Assembly: GCF_017311415.1 (NCBI RefSeq)
Contig: NZ_JAEKIS010000013.1
Location: 62,001-126,000 of the forward strand
Source of the DNA: Salipiger abyssi
GTDB lineage: Bacteria; Pseudomonadota; Alphaproteobacteria; Rhodobacterales; Rhodobacteraceae
Direction of reading: 5' to 3'
Length of the DNA: 64,000 nt
The position numbers were made by a program, and so were the translations under genes. The notes under the pieces are model-generated. The model saw nothing but the letters and a program-made list of their open reading frames with translations. It was not told the origin of the DNA and made no database searches. Numbering within the stretch: position 1 is the stretch's first letter; the number at the start of each line of letters is the position of its first letter. Positions 40,922 to 49,185 of the stretch are shown here, piece after piece.

Positions 40922-41364
40922 AATCGCTGCATCTCGCCGGATCCGAGGACATCGACAGGCTCATGCCGCTGGTCTCGGCTTTTCACGCAGAAGAGAGTTA
41001 CGGCACGGACGAGGCCCATATCCGCGCCGCGCTGGCCCCCATTCTCGACGGGCTGCCGCACGGGGCTATATGGCTCATAGGACCGCGCAAGGCGCCGGTC
41101 GGCTATATACTGGTGAGCTTCGGCTGGAGCCTGGAATTCGGCGGGCTCGACGCCGTGCTCGACGAGATCTTCATCCGCCCCGCCGTGCGCGGGCGCGGCA
41201 TGGGCGGCGAAGCGCTGCACCAGCTGGTCACCGGGCTGCGCGACGCGGGTGTGAAGGCGGTGCATCTCGAAGCCGACCGCACCGACGAACCGTTGCAGCG
41301 CTTTTACGGGCGCAACCGCTTTCAGCTGCGCGAGGGCTACGCTCTGATGAGCCGCGTCCTCTAG
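40918..41364 (+). CDS. GNAT acetyltransferase
   Basis: 148 aa. GNAT fold: LDEIFIRPAVRGRGMGGEALHQLVTGLRDAGVKAVHLEADRTDEPLQRFYGRNRFQLREGY, with RGRGMGG as the acetyl-CoA pyrophosphate loop. Substrate unknown. Coupled by ATGA overlap to the nucleoside hydrolase, so probably cotranscribed. Convergent with the pirin gene, 10 bp apart. Confidence 0.85.
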   Translation: MKSLHLAGSEDIDRLMPLVSAFHAEESYGTDEAHIRAALAPILDGLPHGAIWLIGPRKAPVGYILVSFGWSLEFGGLDAVLDEIFIRPAVRGRGMGGEALHQLVTGLRDAGVKAVHLEADRTDEPLQRFYGRNRFQLREGYALMSRVL

Positions 41365-41374
41365 ACCCCAGGCC

Positions 41375-42307
41375 TCACGGCAGCGGAATGAACTCTGCGT
41401 CGTCGCCCGGCGGCAGGTGAAAGCGGCCGTTTTCCCAGTCGCCCCGGCGCCAGGCCTCCTTGGCCTCCTCTATGCGCTCCTTCGATGAGGCGACGAAGTT
41501 CCACCAGATATAGCGCGGCCCCTCCAGCGTCGCGCCGCCGAGCAGCATCACCCGCGCGCCCTGCGGCCCGGCTTTCAGCGACACCCGGTCGCCGGGGCGG
41601 AACACCATCATCTGCCCGGCCTCATAGCTGGTGCCGGCCTGCGAGACACTGCCCTCGACCACATAGACGCCCCGGTCCTCGTGATTGTCCGGCAGCGGGA
41701 TCGCGGCGCCAGCCTCCAGCACCGCATCGGCATAGAACATCTCCGAGTCGGTCTCGACCGGCGCCCGCGCGCCCCAGGCATCGCCCAGCACCAGCCGCAC
41801 CTGTTTGCCCTCGCCTTCGAGAAACGGCAGTTCGTCGGCGGCGGCATGCTGAAAGAGCGGCGCGCGGTCCTCGTGATCCTTTGGCAGAGCAACCCAGGTC
41901 TGGATGCCGAAGAAGGGCATCGGGTCGACCTGCGTCTTGTCGTCGGTGCGTTCGGAATGGGTGATGCCCTCTCCGGCCACCATCCAGTTCACCGCGCCGG
42001 GCTCGATCCAGGCATCGGTGCCCAGCGAATCCCGGTGATGCATGCGCCCCCGGAACAGGTAAGAGATCGTGGCGAGCCCGATATGCGGGTGCGGGCGCAC
42101 ATCCATGCCCCGCGTCGGCAGGAATTCCGCCGGGCCCATCTGGTCGAAGAAGATGAACGGGCCGACCATCTGCCGCTTCGGCGCGGGCAGCGCGCGGCGC
42201 ACCTCGAACCCGCCGAGATCGCGGGCGCGCGGCAGGATCAGCGTGTCGATGGCATCCACCTCGTCTCCGGTGGGGCAATGCGGGTCAAGCGCAGGGTTCC
42301 AGCTCAT
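41375..42307 (-). CDS. Pirin family protein
   Basis: 310 aa, bicupin. Pirin signature VGPFIFFDQMGPAEF, DVRPHPHIGLATISYLFRGRMHHRDSLGT and the metal ligands His-His...His/Glu in the first cupin (HPHIG, HHRDS, EGITHSER). Bacterial pirins bind iron and include quercetin dioxygenases and regulators; the role here is unknown. Divergent from selO with a 197-bp spacer. Confidence 0.92.
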   Translation of the reverse strand: MSWNPALDPHCPTGDEVDAIDTLILPRARDLGGFEVRRALPAPKRQMVGPFIFFDQMGPAEFLPTRGMDVRPHPHIGLATISYLFRGRMHHRDSLGTDAWIEPGAVNWMVAGEGITHSERTDDKTQVDPMPFFGIQTWVALPKDHEDRAPLFQHAAADELPFLEGEGKQVRLVLGDAWGARAPVETDSEMFYADAVLEAGAAIPLPDNHEDRGVYVVEGSVSQAGTSYEAGQMMVFRPGDRVSLKAGPQGARVMLLGGATLEGPRYIWWNFVASSKERIEEAKEAWRRGDWENGRFHLPPGDDAEFIPLP

Positions 42308-42504
42308 ATCGGCCTCCTCGTTCTCGGGCTATGACCTGAAGATAGCGCAATCGGCGCATGCGCAAACCGCCGGGTTTCGCGCGGGATATGCGCGTTTTTG
42401 CACAGGACAGTGACCGCCCCCGATTGGACGCCAAGGGAAATGCGGGTATCCTGAGGGCAAAGCCTCACCCTTCCCTTCGCGCCACGCATGATTATCTGAG
42501 TGCC

Positions 42505-43923
42505 ATGACCCTGCACATCCCCTTCGACAACAGCTATGCCCGCCTGCCCGGCTATTTCTACACACGGCTGAAGCCCACCCCCGTGAGCGCGCCCAGGCTC
42601 ATCGCCTTCAACGAGGCGCTTGCCGAGGAGCTGGGCATCACCGGCACCGAAGATCCGCGCCTCGGACCGGTCTTTGCCGGCAATGTGCTGCCCGAGGGCG
42701 CCGACCCGCTGGCGCAGCTCTATGCTGGGCACCAGTTCGGCGGCTTCTCGCCGCAGCTCGGCGACGGGCGCGCGCATCTGCTGGGCGAGGTGGTGGGTCG
42801 CGACGGCATCCGCCGCGACATCCAGCTCAAGGGCTCCGGCCCCACCCCCTATTCCCGGCGCGGCGACGGGCGCGCCTGGCTGGGGCCGGTGCTGCGCGAA
42901 TATGTGGTGAGCGAGGCGATGCACGCGCTCGGCGTGCCGACATCCCGGGCGCTGGCCGCCGTGCGCACCGGCGAGGACATCTATCGCGAGCGTCCGCTGC
43001 CCGGCGCCATCCTCACCCGCGTGGCGCAGAGCCATATCCGTGTCGGCACCTTCCAGTTCTTCTCCTCGCGCGGGCAGTATGAGGATCTGCAAACCCTCTT
43101 CGACTACACCGCCGCGCGCCACTATCCCGGCGCCACCAGCCCCGATGCGCTGCTCCAGCAGGTCTGCGACCGGCAGGCGGCGCTGGTCATGCAGTGGATG
43201 AGCTTCGGCTTCATCCACGGGGTGATGAACACCGACAATTGCACGCTCTCGGGCGAGACCATCGATTACGGCCCCTGCGCCTTTATGGACAGCTACGACC
43301 CGGGCCAGGTCTATTCCTCGATCGACCGGCACGGGCGTTACGCCTATGCGGCGCAGGCGGATATCATCATCTGGAACATGGCGCAGCTCGCCACCGCGCT
43401 GGTGCCGCTGATGCCCGATGCCGACGCCGCGGTCGAACGCTTTACCGAGATCGTGCACGGCATGGCCGACACGCTGCGCCGCGAATGGCTGACGCGCTTT
43501 GCCGCCAAGATCGGCATCTCCGCGCCGACGCCCGACGACGGCGCGCTGATCGGCGAGCTGCTCGACCTGATGCACAAGGGGCAGGCGGATTTCACCAATA
43601 CCTTCCGCGCGCTTGCCGATGGCGGCGCGCGCGACCAGTTCACCGACCCCACGGCCTTTGACGCCTGGGAGACGCGCTGGCGCGCCCGGATCGAGGGCGA
43701 GGACGACCCGCAGGCGCTGATGCGGCGCAGCAACCCCGCCTTTATCCCGCGCAACCACCGGATCGAACAGATGATCTCGGCGGCGGTGGAGGGCGACGAG
43801 CGCGCCTTTCACCACATGCGCGGTGTGCTCGCCCATCCCTTTGACGACCAGCCCGAGGCTGAGGAGCTGCGCCGCCCGCCGCTGCCCGCCGAGGTCGTTC
43901 CCGCCACCTTCTGCGGCACCTGA
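42505..43923 (+). CDS. selO: Protein adenylyltransferase SelO (YdiU)
   Basis: 472 aa. Pseudokinase-fold enzyme that transfers AMP to Ser/Thr/Tyr of target proteins, linked to redox stress. GHQFGGFSPQLGDGRAHLLGEV, LKGSGPTPYSRRGDGRAWLGPVLREYVVSEAMHALGVPTSRALAAV and HGVMNTDNCTLSGETIDYGPCAFMD are the UPF0061 core. The usual C-terminal Sec/Cys motif is represented by a Cys in PATFCGT at the very end. Start at 42505; the open frame begins 147 bp earlier. Confidence 0.95.
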   Translation: MTLHIPFDNSYARLPGYFYTRLKPTPVSAPRLIAFNEALAEELGITGTEDPRLGPVFAGNVLPEGADPLAQLYAGHQFGGFSPQLGDGRAHLLGEVVGRDGIRRDIQLKGSGPTPYSRRGDGRAWLGPVLREYVVSEAMHALGVPTSRALAAVRTGEDIYRERPLPGAILTRVAQSHIRVGTFQFFSSRGQYEDLQTLFDYTAARHYPGATSPDALLQQVCDRQAALVMQWMSFGFIHGVMNTDNCTLSGETIDYGPCAFMDSYDPGQVYSSIDRHGRYAYAAQADIIIWNMAQLATALVPLMPDADAAVERFTEIVHGMADTLRREWLTRFAAKIGISAPTPDDGALIGELLDLMHKGQADFTNTFRALADGGARDQFTDPTAFDAWETRWRARIEGEDDPQALMRRSNPAFIPRNHRIEQMISAAVEGDERAFHHMRGVLAHPFDDQPEAEELRRPPLPAEVVPATFCGT

Positions 43924-44031
43924 CCGGCGAAGCCCGCGTCGGCGCGGGGAAATTTCCCTTCACGCGGGGGGCGGCTTTCTGCCAGAGTGGCGGCAAGATG
44001 CTCGATCACCGATGACGGGAGGAACCGGAAA

Positions 44032-44808
44032 ATGGGTCTTATGGGAACGCTGGCGAAGGTCGCCATCGGCTATGCCGCGGCGCGCGGCGTCGACAAGATG
44101 TCCGGCGGTCAGGGCCTGGGCGCCCTGCTCGGCGGCGGTGCGCAGGTCAAGGGCAGCGAGCCCGGCACCGCGCAGCAGGCGCAGCTCGGCCAGATGCTGG
44201 GCGGCGGCCAGTTTCAGGAGATGATGGAGAAGATGCAGCAGGGCGGGCTTGGCGCGATGATGGCCGGAGCCGGGCTCGGCGGCACCGGCAGTGGCAGCGG
44301 CGACAAGGGCGGGCTGCTCTCGGCGCTCGGCGGTCAGGGCGGTGCCGGCATGGCCGGGCTGTTTGCCATGATGGGCGGCGCGGCGGCAACCGGCGGCAAG
44401 GGGGTCGGCGGCATGCTCGACCAGATGGGCGCGGCCGGCGCCCCGCCCGAAGCCGAGGAGGCCGCCGGCCTGATGCTGCGCGCGATGATCCAGGCGGCCA
44501 AGGCCGATGGCGGCATCGACAAGGCGGAACAGGCCAAGATCCTCGAAACCGTCGGCGACGATGCCACGCCCGAGGACATCGCCTTCGTCAAGGCGCAGCT
44601 CGCGGCGCCGGTCGATGTGGCCGGGCTCGCCGCCGACACGCCCGAGGCGCAGAAACCGCAGGTCTATGCCGCCTCGCTGATGACCATCCGCGTCGACACC
44701 CAGCAGGAGGCCGATTACCTCGACACGCTGGCCAAGGCGATGGGGCTCTCCGAGGTGGTGGTCAATCAGCTCCATATGCAGATGGGGATGCAGCCGCTCT
44801 ATTCCTGA
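44032..44808 (+). CDS. DUF533 (YebE-like) protein
   Basis: 258 aa. N-terminal region rich in Gly, Met and Ala (about 1-140, many GG and GGL stretches) and a TerB-like C-terminal domain (about 145-255, EEAAGLMLRAMIQAAKADGGIDKAEQAKILETVGDD) with the acidic pattern of the DUF533/TerB group. In E. coli YebE is an inner-membrane protein induced by envelope stress. Here TM segments are weak (about 105-120). ATG at 44032 after GGGAGGAACCGGAAA. Followed by a clear terminator. Confidence 0.85.
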   Translation: MGLMGTLAKVAIGYAAARGVDKMSGGQGLGALLGGGAQVKGSEPGTAQQAQLGQMLGGGQFQEMMEKMQQGGLGAMMAGAGLGGTGSGSGDKGGLLSALGGQGGAGMAGLFAMMGGAAATGGKGVGGMLDQMGAAGAPPEAEEAAGLMLRAMIQAAKADGGIDKAEQAKILETVGDDATPEDIAFVKAQLAAPVDVAGLAADTPEAQKPQVYAASLMTIRVDTQQEADYLDTLAKAMGLSEVVVNQLHMQMGMQPLYS

Positions 44809-44829
44809 GCGCATCCCCTGCCCTTTTGC

Positions 44830-44861
44830 CCCCGCCCGGACGGTTTCGGGCGGGGCTTTTT
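44830..44861 (+). terminator. Rho-independent terminator after the DUF533 gene
   Basis: Stem CCCCGCCCG / CGGGCGGGG (44830-44838, 44847-44855), 8-base loop, then CTTTTT. It separates the DUF533 gene from the EamA gene at 44887. Confidence 0.85.
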
Positions 44862-44886
44862 GTGTTCCCCCCCCAGGAGACCGCCC

Positions 44887-45768
44887 ATGTCCCGCTCCCC
44901 CTATTTCGGCCTCGCGCTCGCGGCGTTCGGCGCGCTGGCGCTGACGCCCGATGCGCTGCTCATGCGGCTTTCGGGCATGCATGGCTGGCAGATGCTGGGC
45001 TGGCGCGGGCTCTGCGTCGGCGCGGTGTTCTGGAGCGGCTGGCTATTGAGCCGGCGGACGCCGGGCGCGCTGCGCCCGCTGCTGAGCCGCGCCGGGCTGG
45101 TGCTGATCCTGGCGCAGTTCTGCAACGCGACGCTGTTCCCGCTGGGCATCGCGGCGGCGCCGGTGGCGGTGGTGCTGCTGGCGGTGGCAACGGGGCCGGT
45201 CTGGGCGGCGCTGCTGTCGCGGCTGCTGCTGGGCGAGCCCACCAGCCGCGCCACCTGGGCCGCCATCGCCGCCGTGCTGGCGGGCATCGCGCTGGCGGTC
45301 TCGGGCAAGGGCGATGTGGCGGTGAACCGCACAGCCCTCACCGGGGCGCTCTGCGGGCTGGGCGTGGCGCTGAGCCTTGCCAGCACCTTTGTCACCCTGC
45401 GCCGCGCGCCGGCGCTGCCGCTGCTGCCGGCGCTCGGCACCGGCGCGGCGCTGGCCGGGCTGACCGGGGTCGCGCTCACCGGCCCCGCAGCGATGACAGA
45501 GGGCAATGTCGCGGCGATCCTTGTCACCGGGCTCGCCATCCTGCCGGTCTCGTTCTTTTCGCTGTCCTCCGCCTCGCGCCACACGCAGGCGGCCAATGTC
45601 AGCCTGCTGATGCTGCTCGAAACGGTGCTGGGGCCGCTCTGGGTCTGGATTGGCCTCGGCGAGGCGCCGAGCCTGCGCATGCTCGCCGGCGGCGCCATCG
45701 TGATCGCGGCGCTACTGCTCTATATCCTCGCGCCGCGCCGGCGGGTCACCGCGCCTCGCGTCGGGTGA
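44887..45768 (+). CDS. EamA/DMT-family transporter
   Basis: 293 aa with about ten hydrophobic segments in two EamA halves (about 5-135 and 145-285); GWRGLCVGAVFWSG and SVLLAL-like ALLSRLLLGEPTSRATWAAIAAVLAGIALAV, with GEAPSLRMLAGGAIVIAALLLYI near the end, are typical. Drug/metabolite exporter family, substrate unknown. CCCAGGAGACCGCCC precedes the ATG. It overlaps the convergent permease gene by 23 bp at its 3' end. Confidence 0.88.
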   Translation: MSRSPYFGLALAAFGALALTPDALLMRLSGMHGWQMLGWRGLCVGAVFWSGWLLSRRTPGALRPLLSRAGLVLILAQFCNATLFPLGIAAAPVAVVLLAVATGPVWAALLSRLLLGEPTSRATWAAIAAVLAGIALAVSGKGDVAVNRTALTGALCGLGVALSLASTFVTLRRAPALPLLPALGTGAALAGLTGVALTGPAAMTEGNVAAILVTGLAILPVSFFSLSSASRHTQAANVSLLMLLETVLGPLWVWIGLGEAPSLRMLAGGAIVIAALLLYILAPRRRVTAPRVG

Positions 45769-46630
45769 GGACGGTGTGCAGCCCCGCCGCCGCCACGGTC
45801 AGCAGAATGATCACCGTGCCCACCGCATTGATCACCGGCGGGTGGCCGTTGGGGTTGCGCGCCATGGCACCGATCTCGGTGGCAAAGGTGCAGGCGCCGC
45901 CTTTGGCGAACATCGTGGTGTTGTAATTCTCCATGCTGGCCATGAAGGCGATCACCGCCGCCGAGGCCAGCGCCGGCGCCAGATAGGGCAGCGTCAGCCG
46001 GCGGAACACCCGGAACGGCGTGGCGCCGAGATCCAGCGCCGCCTCCTCCAGCTCCACCGGCTGGCGTTGCAGCCGCGCCATCAGGATCAGCATCGGATAG
46101 CCGGCGATAAAGGTGGTCTGCGCCATGACGATGGTGAAGAGCCCCGCATCCACGCCGAGCCGTCCCCAGAACACCAGCGCCGAGAGCCCCAGCACGATCC
46201 CCGGCGCCAGCATCGGCGACAGCAGCACCCACCAGAGCACGCCATTGGCGCGCGACCGCCAGCGGGTCAGCAGCACCGCGCCGGCCAGCCCCAGCATCAG
46301 CGACAGCGGCACCACGAGCGCGGCCACCAGTACCGAATTGCCGAAACAGCCGACAAAGCGGTCGCGGTCGAGCGCGCGCAGCACCGGGTCTGCCCGCAGC
46401 GCCTCCTCGGGCATCCAGAAGAACGCGTACCATTTGCCGGTGATGCCCCGCCAGTCGGTCACCGAGGGCGGCGAGACATCGTTGAATGACGACAGCACCA
46501 TGAGCAGCAGCGGCAGGAACATGAAGGCGAGGAACGCCCAGGTGTATAGCGTCAGCAGCCCGTCGGCGCTGATGAGGCGCGGCAGGCGAAACACCGGCGC
46601 GCCGCTGCGTGTATCGGCAAGATCGCTCAT
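45746..46630 (-). CDS. Spermidine/putrescine-type ABC permease (PotC-like)
   Basis: 294 aa, six hydrophobic spans. ABC permease EAA loop ELEEAALDLGATPFRVFRRLTLPYLAPAL docks the ATPase. The long N-terminal periplasmic loop (SFNDVSPPSVTDWRGITGKWYAFFW...) and length match PotC/YdcV-type polyamine or 2-aminoethylphosphonate permeases. Start at 46630 overlaps the stop of the other permease by 4 bp. Third gene of ATPase-permease-permease; no binding-protein gene follows. Confidence 0.9.
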   Translation of the reverse strand: MSDLADTRSGAPVFRLPRLISADGLLTLYTWAFLAFMFLPLLLMVLSSFNDVSPPSVTDWRGITGKWYAFFWMPEEALRADPVLRALDRDRFVGCFGNSVLVAALVVPLSLMLGLAGAVLLTRWRSRANGVLWWVLLSPMLAPGIVLGLSALVFWGRLGVDAGLFTIVMAQTTFIAGYPMLILMARLQRQPVELEEAALDLGATPFRVFRRLTLPYLAPALASAAVIAFMASMENYNTTMFAKGGACTFATEIGAMARNPNGHPPVINAVGTVIILLTVAAAGLHTVLTRREAR

Positions 46631-48009
46631 TGCACCCTCGCGAAATCCTTGAGACGCGTCCGCATCAGCCACATGAAGAGCGCCACCAGCGCGAAGCAGA
46701 CCAGCGTATAGGCAAAGCTGTAGGCGGCGCCGGTATTGGCGTTCGGGCTCTCGAAGAACTTGTTGTAGATCGTCTGGCTGAACCATTCGGCCTGAAGGCC
46801 GCGGCTGATAATGCGCGGCACCGAAAACGCCCCCGCCGCCAGCATGAAAGTGGCGATGGTGCCCACGGCAATGCCGGGTTTGGAATGCGGAATGATGATG
46901 CGGCGATGCACCCGCCAGGGCGAAGCGCCAAGATCGCGCGCCGCCTCGATCTGGTTGCGGTCGAGCGTGCTCATGACGTTATAGATCGGGAACACCATGA
47001 ACAGCACATAGGTGTAGACGATCACCAGAAAGACCGTGCCGGGGAAGCGCTTGAACTGGATCGGCTCGGCGATCAGGCCCAGCCATTGCAGCAGCCCGTT
47101 CAGCAGCCCCGCATTGTCGATGATCGTGGTCCAGGCATAGATCCGCATCAGCTCGACAATGGCATAGGGGATCACCAGCCCGAGGAAGAGCCAGACCGCC
47201 CGGCGCGGCGGCGTGGCCAGCGCCACCTTGTAGGCGATGGGATAGCAGAGCAGCAGCGCCAGCGCCGTGGCGATCACCGCCTGCACCAGCGTGCGGGTCA
47301 GCGTCACCAGACCGATGCGTTCATAGGTCTGACCGTCGGCCTCAAAGCGCAGCCCGATCAGTGCCAGCAGCCTGTTGGAGAGCTTCGCATTCTCCTCCGC
47401 CCGCCGCGCGTCGGATTGCGGGATCAGCCTTGCGCTCGCGAGCGTGGCGAAATTCTCGAGCGTGTAGAGGTTGGCCTTGGCCTCGCGCTCTTTCAGCTCG
47501 CCGTAAAGGTTCAGCGCCAGCGCGCCGATTTCCTCGGCGGTGGCTTTCTGCTCGGCGATGGGCGCGCTGTCGGAAACGCTGAGCAGCGGTAGACCGTAGG
47601 TCTCGTCGAGCCAGGCGCGCGGCTCGCCGGCGGAGCGCACCAGCGCGGTATGGGTGGTGGCGCGGTCGCATTGCAGAATATAGGGACGCGCGGTTGTCTC
47701 CGCGCCGCTTACCGAGGGCAGCGCCAGGCCGGAGGTGGGTGCCGCCGGGCCGGAGAGCGAGGGGATGGCCAGCCCGCCGGAGGGCCTGGCCGCGTCGGGC
47801 GCATAGCTCTCCAGCACCGAGATACAGGTGCGAGCGTCGCGCATCAGCATCTGCGCCGCCGAGCTGTCGAGCGCGCGGGCCGGCGCGGTCATCGCGCGCT
47901 CCAGCATGGTGAGCTGTGGCAGCACGATCAGCATCAGCCCCCAGAGCGCGGCGGCGGCGAAAAACGCCAGCGTCAGCCCGCGCCCGTATCCGCGCAAAAG
48001 CCCGTTCAT
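46627..48009 (-). CDS. Spermidine/putrescine-type ABC permease (PotB-like) with long periplasmic loop
   Basis: 460 aa. First membrane span at about 11-32, then about 200 residues outside the membrane before the permease core (about 238-455). EAA loop QIEAARDLGASPWRVHRRIIIPHSKPGI. The external insert has two copies of a nine-residue unit, GLAIPSLSG (79-87) and GLALPSVSG (94-102), and two Cys (C62, C114) that could be a disulfide. Standard PotB proteins are about 280-300 aa, so the insert is unusual. Overlaps both neighbours by 4 bp. Confidence 0.9.
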   Translation of the reverse strand: MNGLLRGYGRGLTLAFFAAAALWGLMLIVLPQLTMLERAMTAPARALDSSAAQMLMRDARTCISVLESYAPDAARPSGGLAIPSLSGPAAPTSGLALPSVSGAETTARPYILQCDRATTHTALVRSAGEPRAWLDETYGLPLLSVSDSAPIAEQKATAEEIGALALNLYGELKEREAKANLYTLENFATLASARLIPQSDARRAEENAKLSNRLLALIGLRFEADGQTYERIGLVTLTRTLVQAVIATALALLLCYPIAYKVALATPPRRAVWLFLGLVIPYAIVELMRIYAWTTIIDNAGLLNGLLQWLGLIAEPIQFKRFPGTVFLVIVYTYVLFMVFPIYNVMSTLDRNQIEAARDLGASPWRVHRRIIIPHSKPGIAVGTIATFMLAAGAFSVPRIISRGLQAEWFSQTIYNKFFESPNANTGAAYSFAYTLVCFALVALFMWLMRTRLKDFARVQ

Positions 48010-49109
48010 TGCGCCGCGAGCTCGCTGCCGGTGCGCGCCAGCGGCCCCGCCGGCAGGATCACCGCACGCTCGGCGGAAAAGCCCAGCCCCGTCAGATCCT
48101 GCCCCGAAAGTTCCGGCGCGCGCCCGTCATTGGTGACGTGAACGGAAAGCTCCACCCCCTGCGCCTCGAAGAAGAGGTTGAGAAAGGCGCCCTCCAGATC
48201 GCGGCGCTTGAGCCGTGCCGACAGCCGGTTTTCCGCATGGCCCGGCACCATCGCCTCGGGCCGGACGAAGAGCATCGCGTCGGCGCCCGGCGCCAACTGC
48301 TCGGGGTTGCGGGCGCGAAACCGGCCCAGCGGCGTGACAATGCGGGCGGTGCCGTTCTCCACCGTCTCGACACGGCCCTCGAAGCGGTTGATCTCGCCCA
48401 CGAAACTGGCGGCAAAGGCGGTGCGGGGCTGCGAATAGATCTCGTCGCCGCTGCCCACCTGCTCGATGACGCCATTGTTCATCACCGCGATGCGGTCGGA
48501 CATGGTGAGCGCCTCGCCCTGATCGTGGGTGATGTAGATGAAGGTCACCCCGGTCTTGCGCTGGATCGCGCGCAGCTCGGCGCGCATATGCTGGCGCAGC
48601 TTCAGATCCAGCGCCGAGAGCGGCTCGTCGAGCAGCAGCACCGAGGGTTCCACCGCCAGCGCCCGGGCGATGGCCACCCTCTGGCGCTGACCGCCGGAAA
48701 GCTCCGAGGGCAGCTTGTCGCCCTGATCGCCGAGCGCCACCAGATCCAGCAGCTCCTGCGCCCTGTCGCGGCGGGCGCGTTTGCCGATGCCGCGCGCCTC
48801 CAGCCCGAAGGCGACATTTTCCCAGACCGGCATCAGCGGGAACAGCGCGAGGTTCTGAAAGATCAGCGCCGTGGGCCGCGCGTTCGGCCCCTTGCCCGCC
48901 ATATCCTCGCCGCCGATCAGCACGCGACCTTGCGAAGGCTCGATAAAGCCCGAAACCGCGCGCAGGATCGTCGTCTTGCCGCAGCCCGAGGGGCCGAGGA
49001 TCGAAAAGAACTCGCCCGCCTCGATGCGCAGATCGGTGGGCGCCACCGCGGTGAAGCCGTTGGGATAGGTGATGGAAACGCTGTCGAGCGTCACGTCCTT
49101 GCCGCGCAT
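48006..49109 (-). CDS. Spermidine/putrescine-type ABC ATPase (PotA-like)
   Basis: 367 aa. Walker A GPSGCGKT, signature LSGGQRQRVAIARAL, Walker B VLLLDEPLSALD and switch His in THDQGEAL; C-terminal TOBE region (about 270-360) with MLFVRPEAM. Powers the two permeases encoded just downstream. First gene of the three-gene importer unit on the minus strand. The substrate-binding protein, needed for uptake, is not adjacent; a separate gene elsewhere is likely. Polyamine specificity is by family only. Confidence 0.93.
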   Translation of the reverse strand: MRGKDVTLDSVSITYPNGFTAVAPTDLRIEAGEFFSILGPSGCGKTTILRAVSGFIEPSQGRVLIGGEDMAGKGPNARPTALIFQNLALFPLMPVWENVAFGLEARGIGKRARRDRAQELLDLVALGDQGDKLPSELSGGQRQRVAIARALAVEPSVLLLDEPLSALDLKLRQHMRAELRAIQRKTGVTFIYITHDQGEALTMSDRIAVMNNGVIEQVGSGDEIYSQPRTAFAASFVGEINRFEGRVETVENGTARIVTPLGRFRARNPEQLAPGADAMLFVRPEAMVPGHAENRLSARLKRRDLEGAFLNLFFEAQGVELSVHVTNDGRAPELSGQDLTGLGFSAERAVILPAGPLARTGSELAAQ

Positions 49110-49185
49110 GGGGAGACTCCGTCGGAAACGGGCCTGTCCTAACGACGGAACGTGACAGTTTCTTGATGGCCGCCCCGACGCGGGC

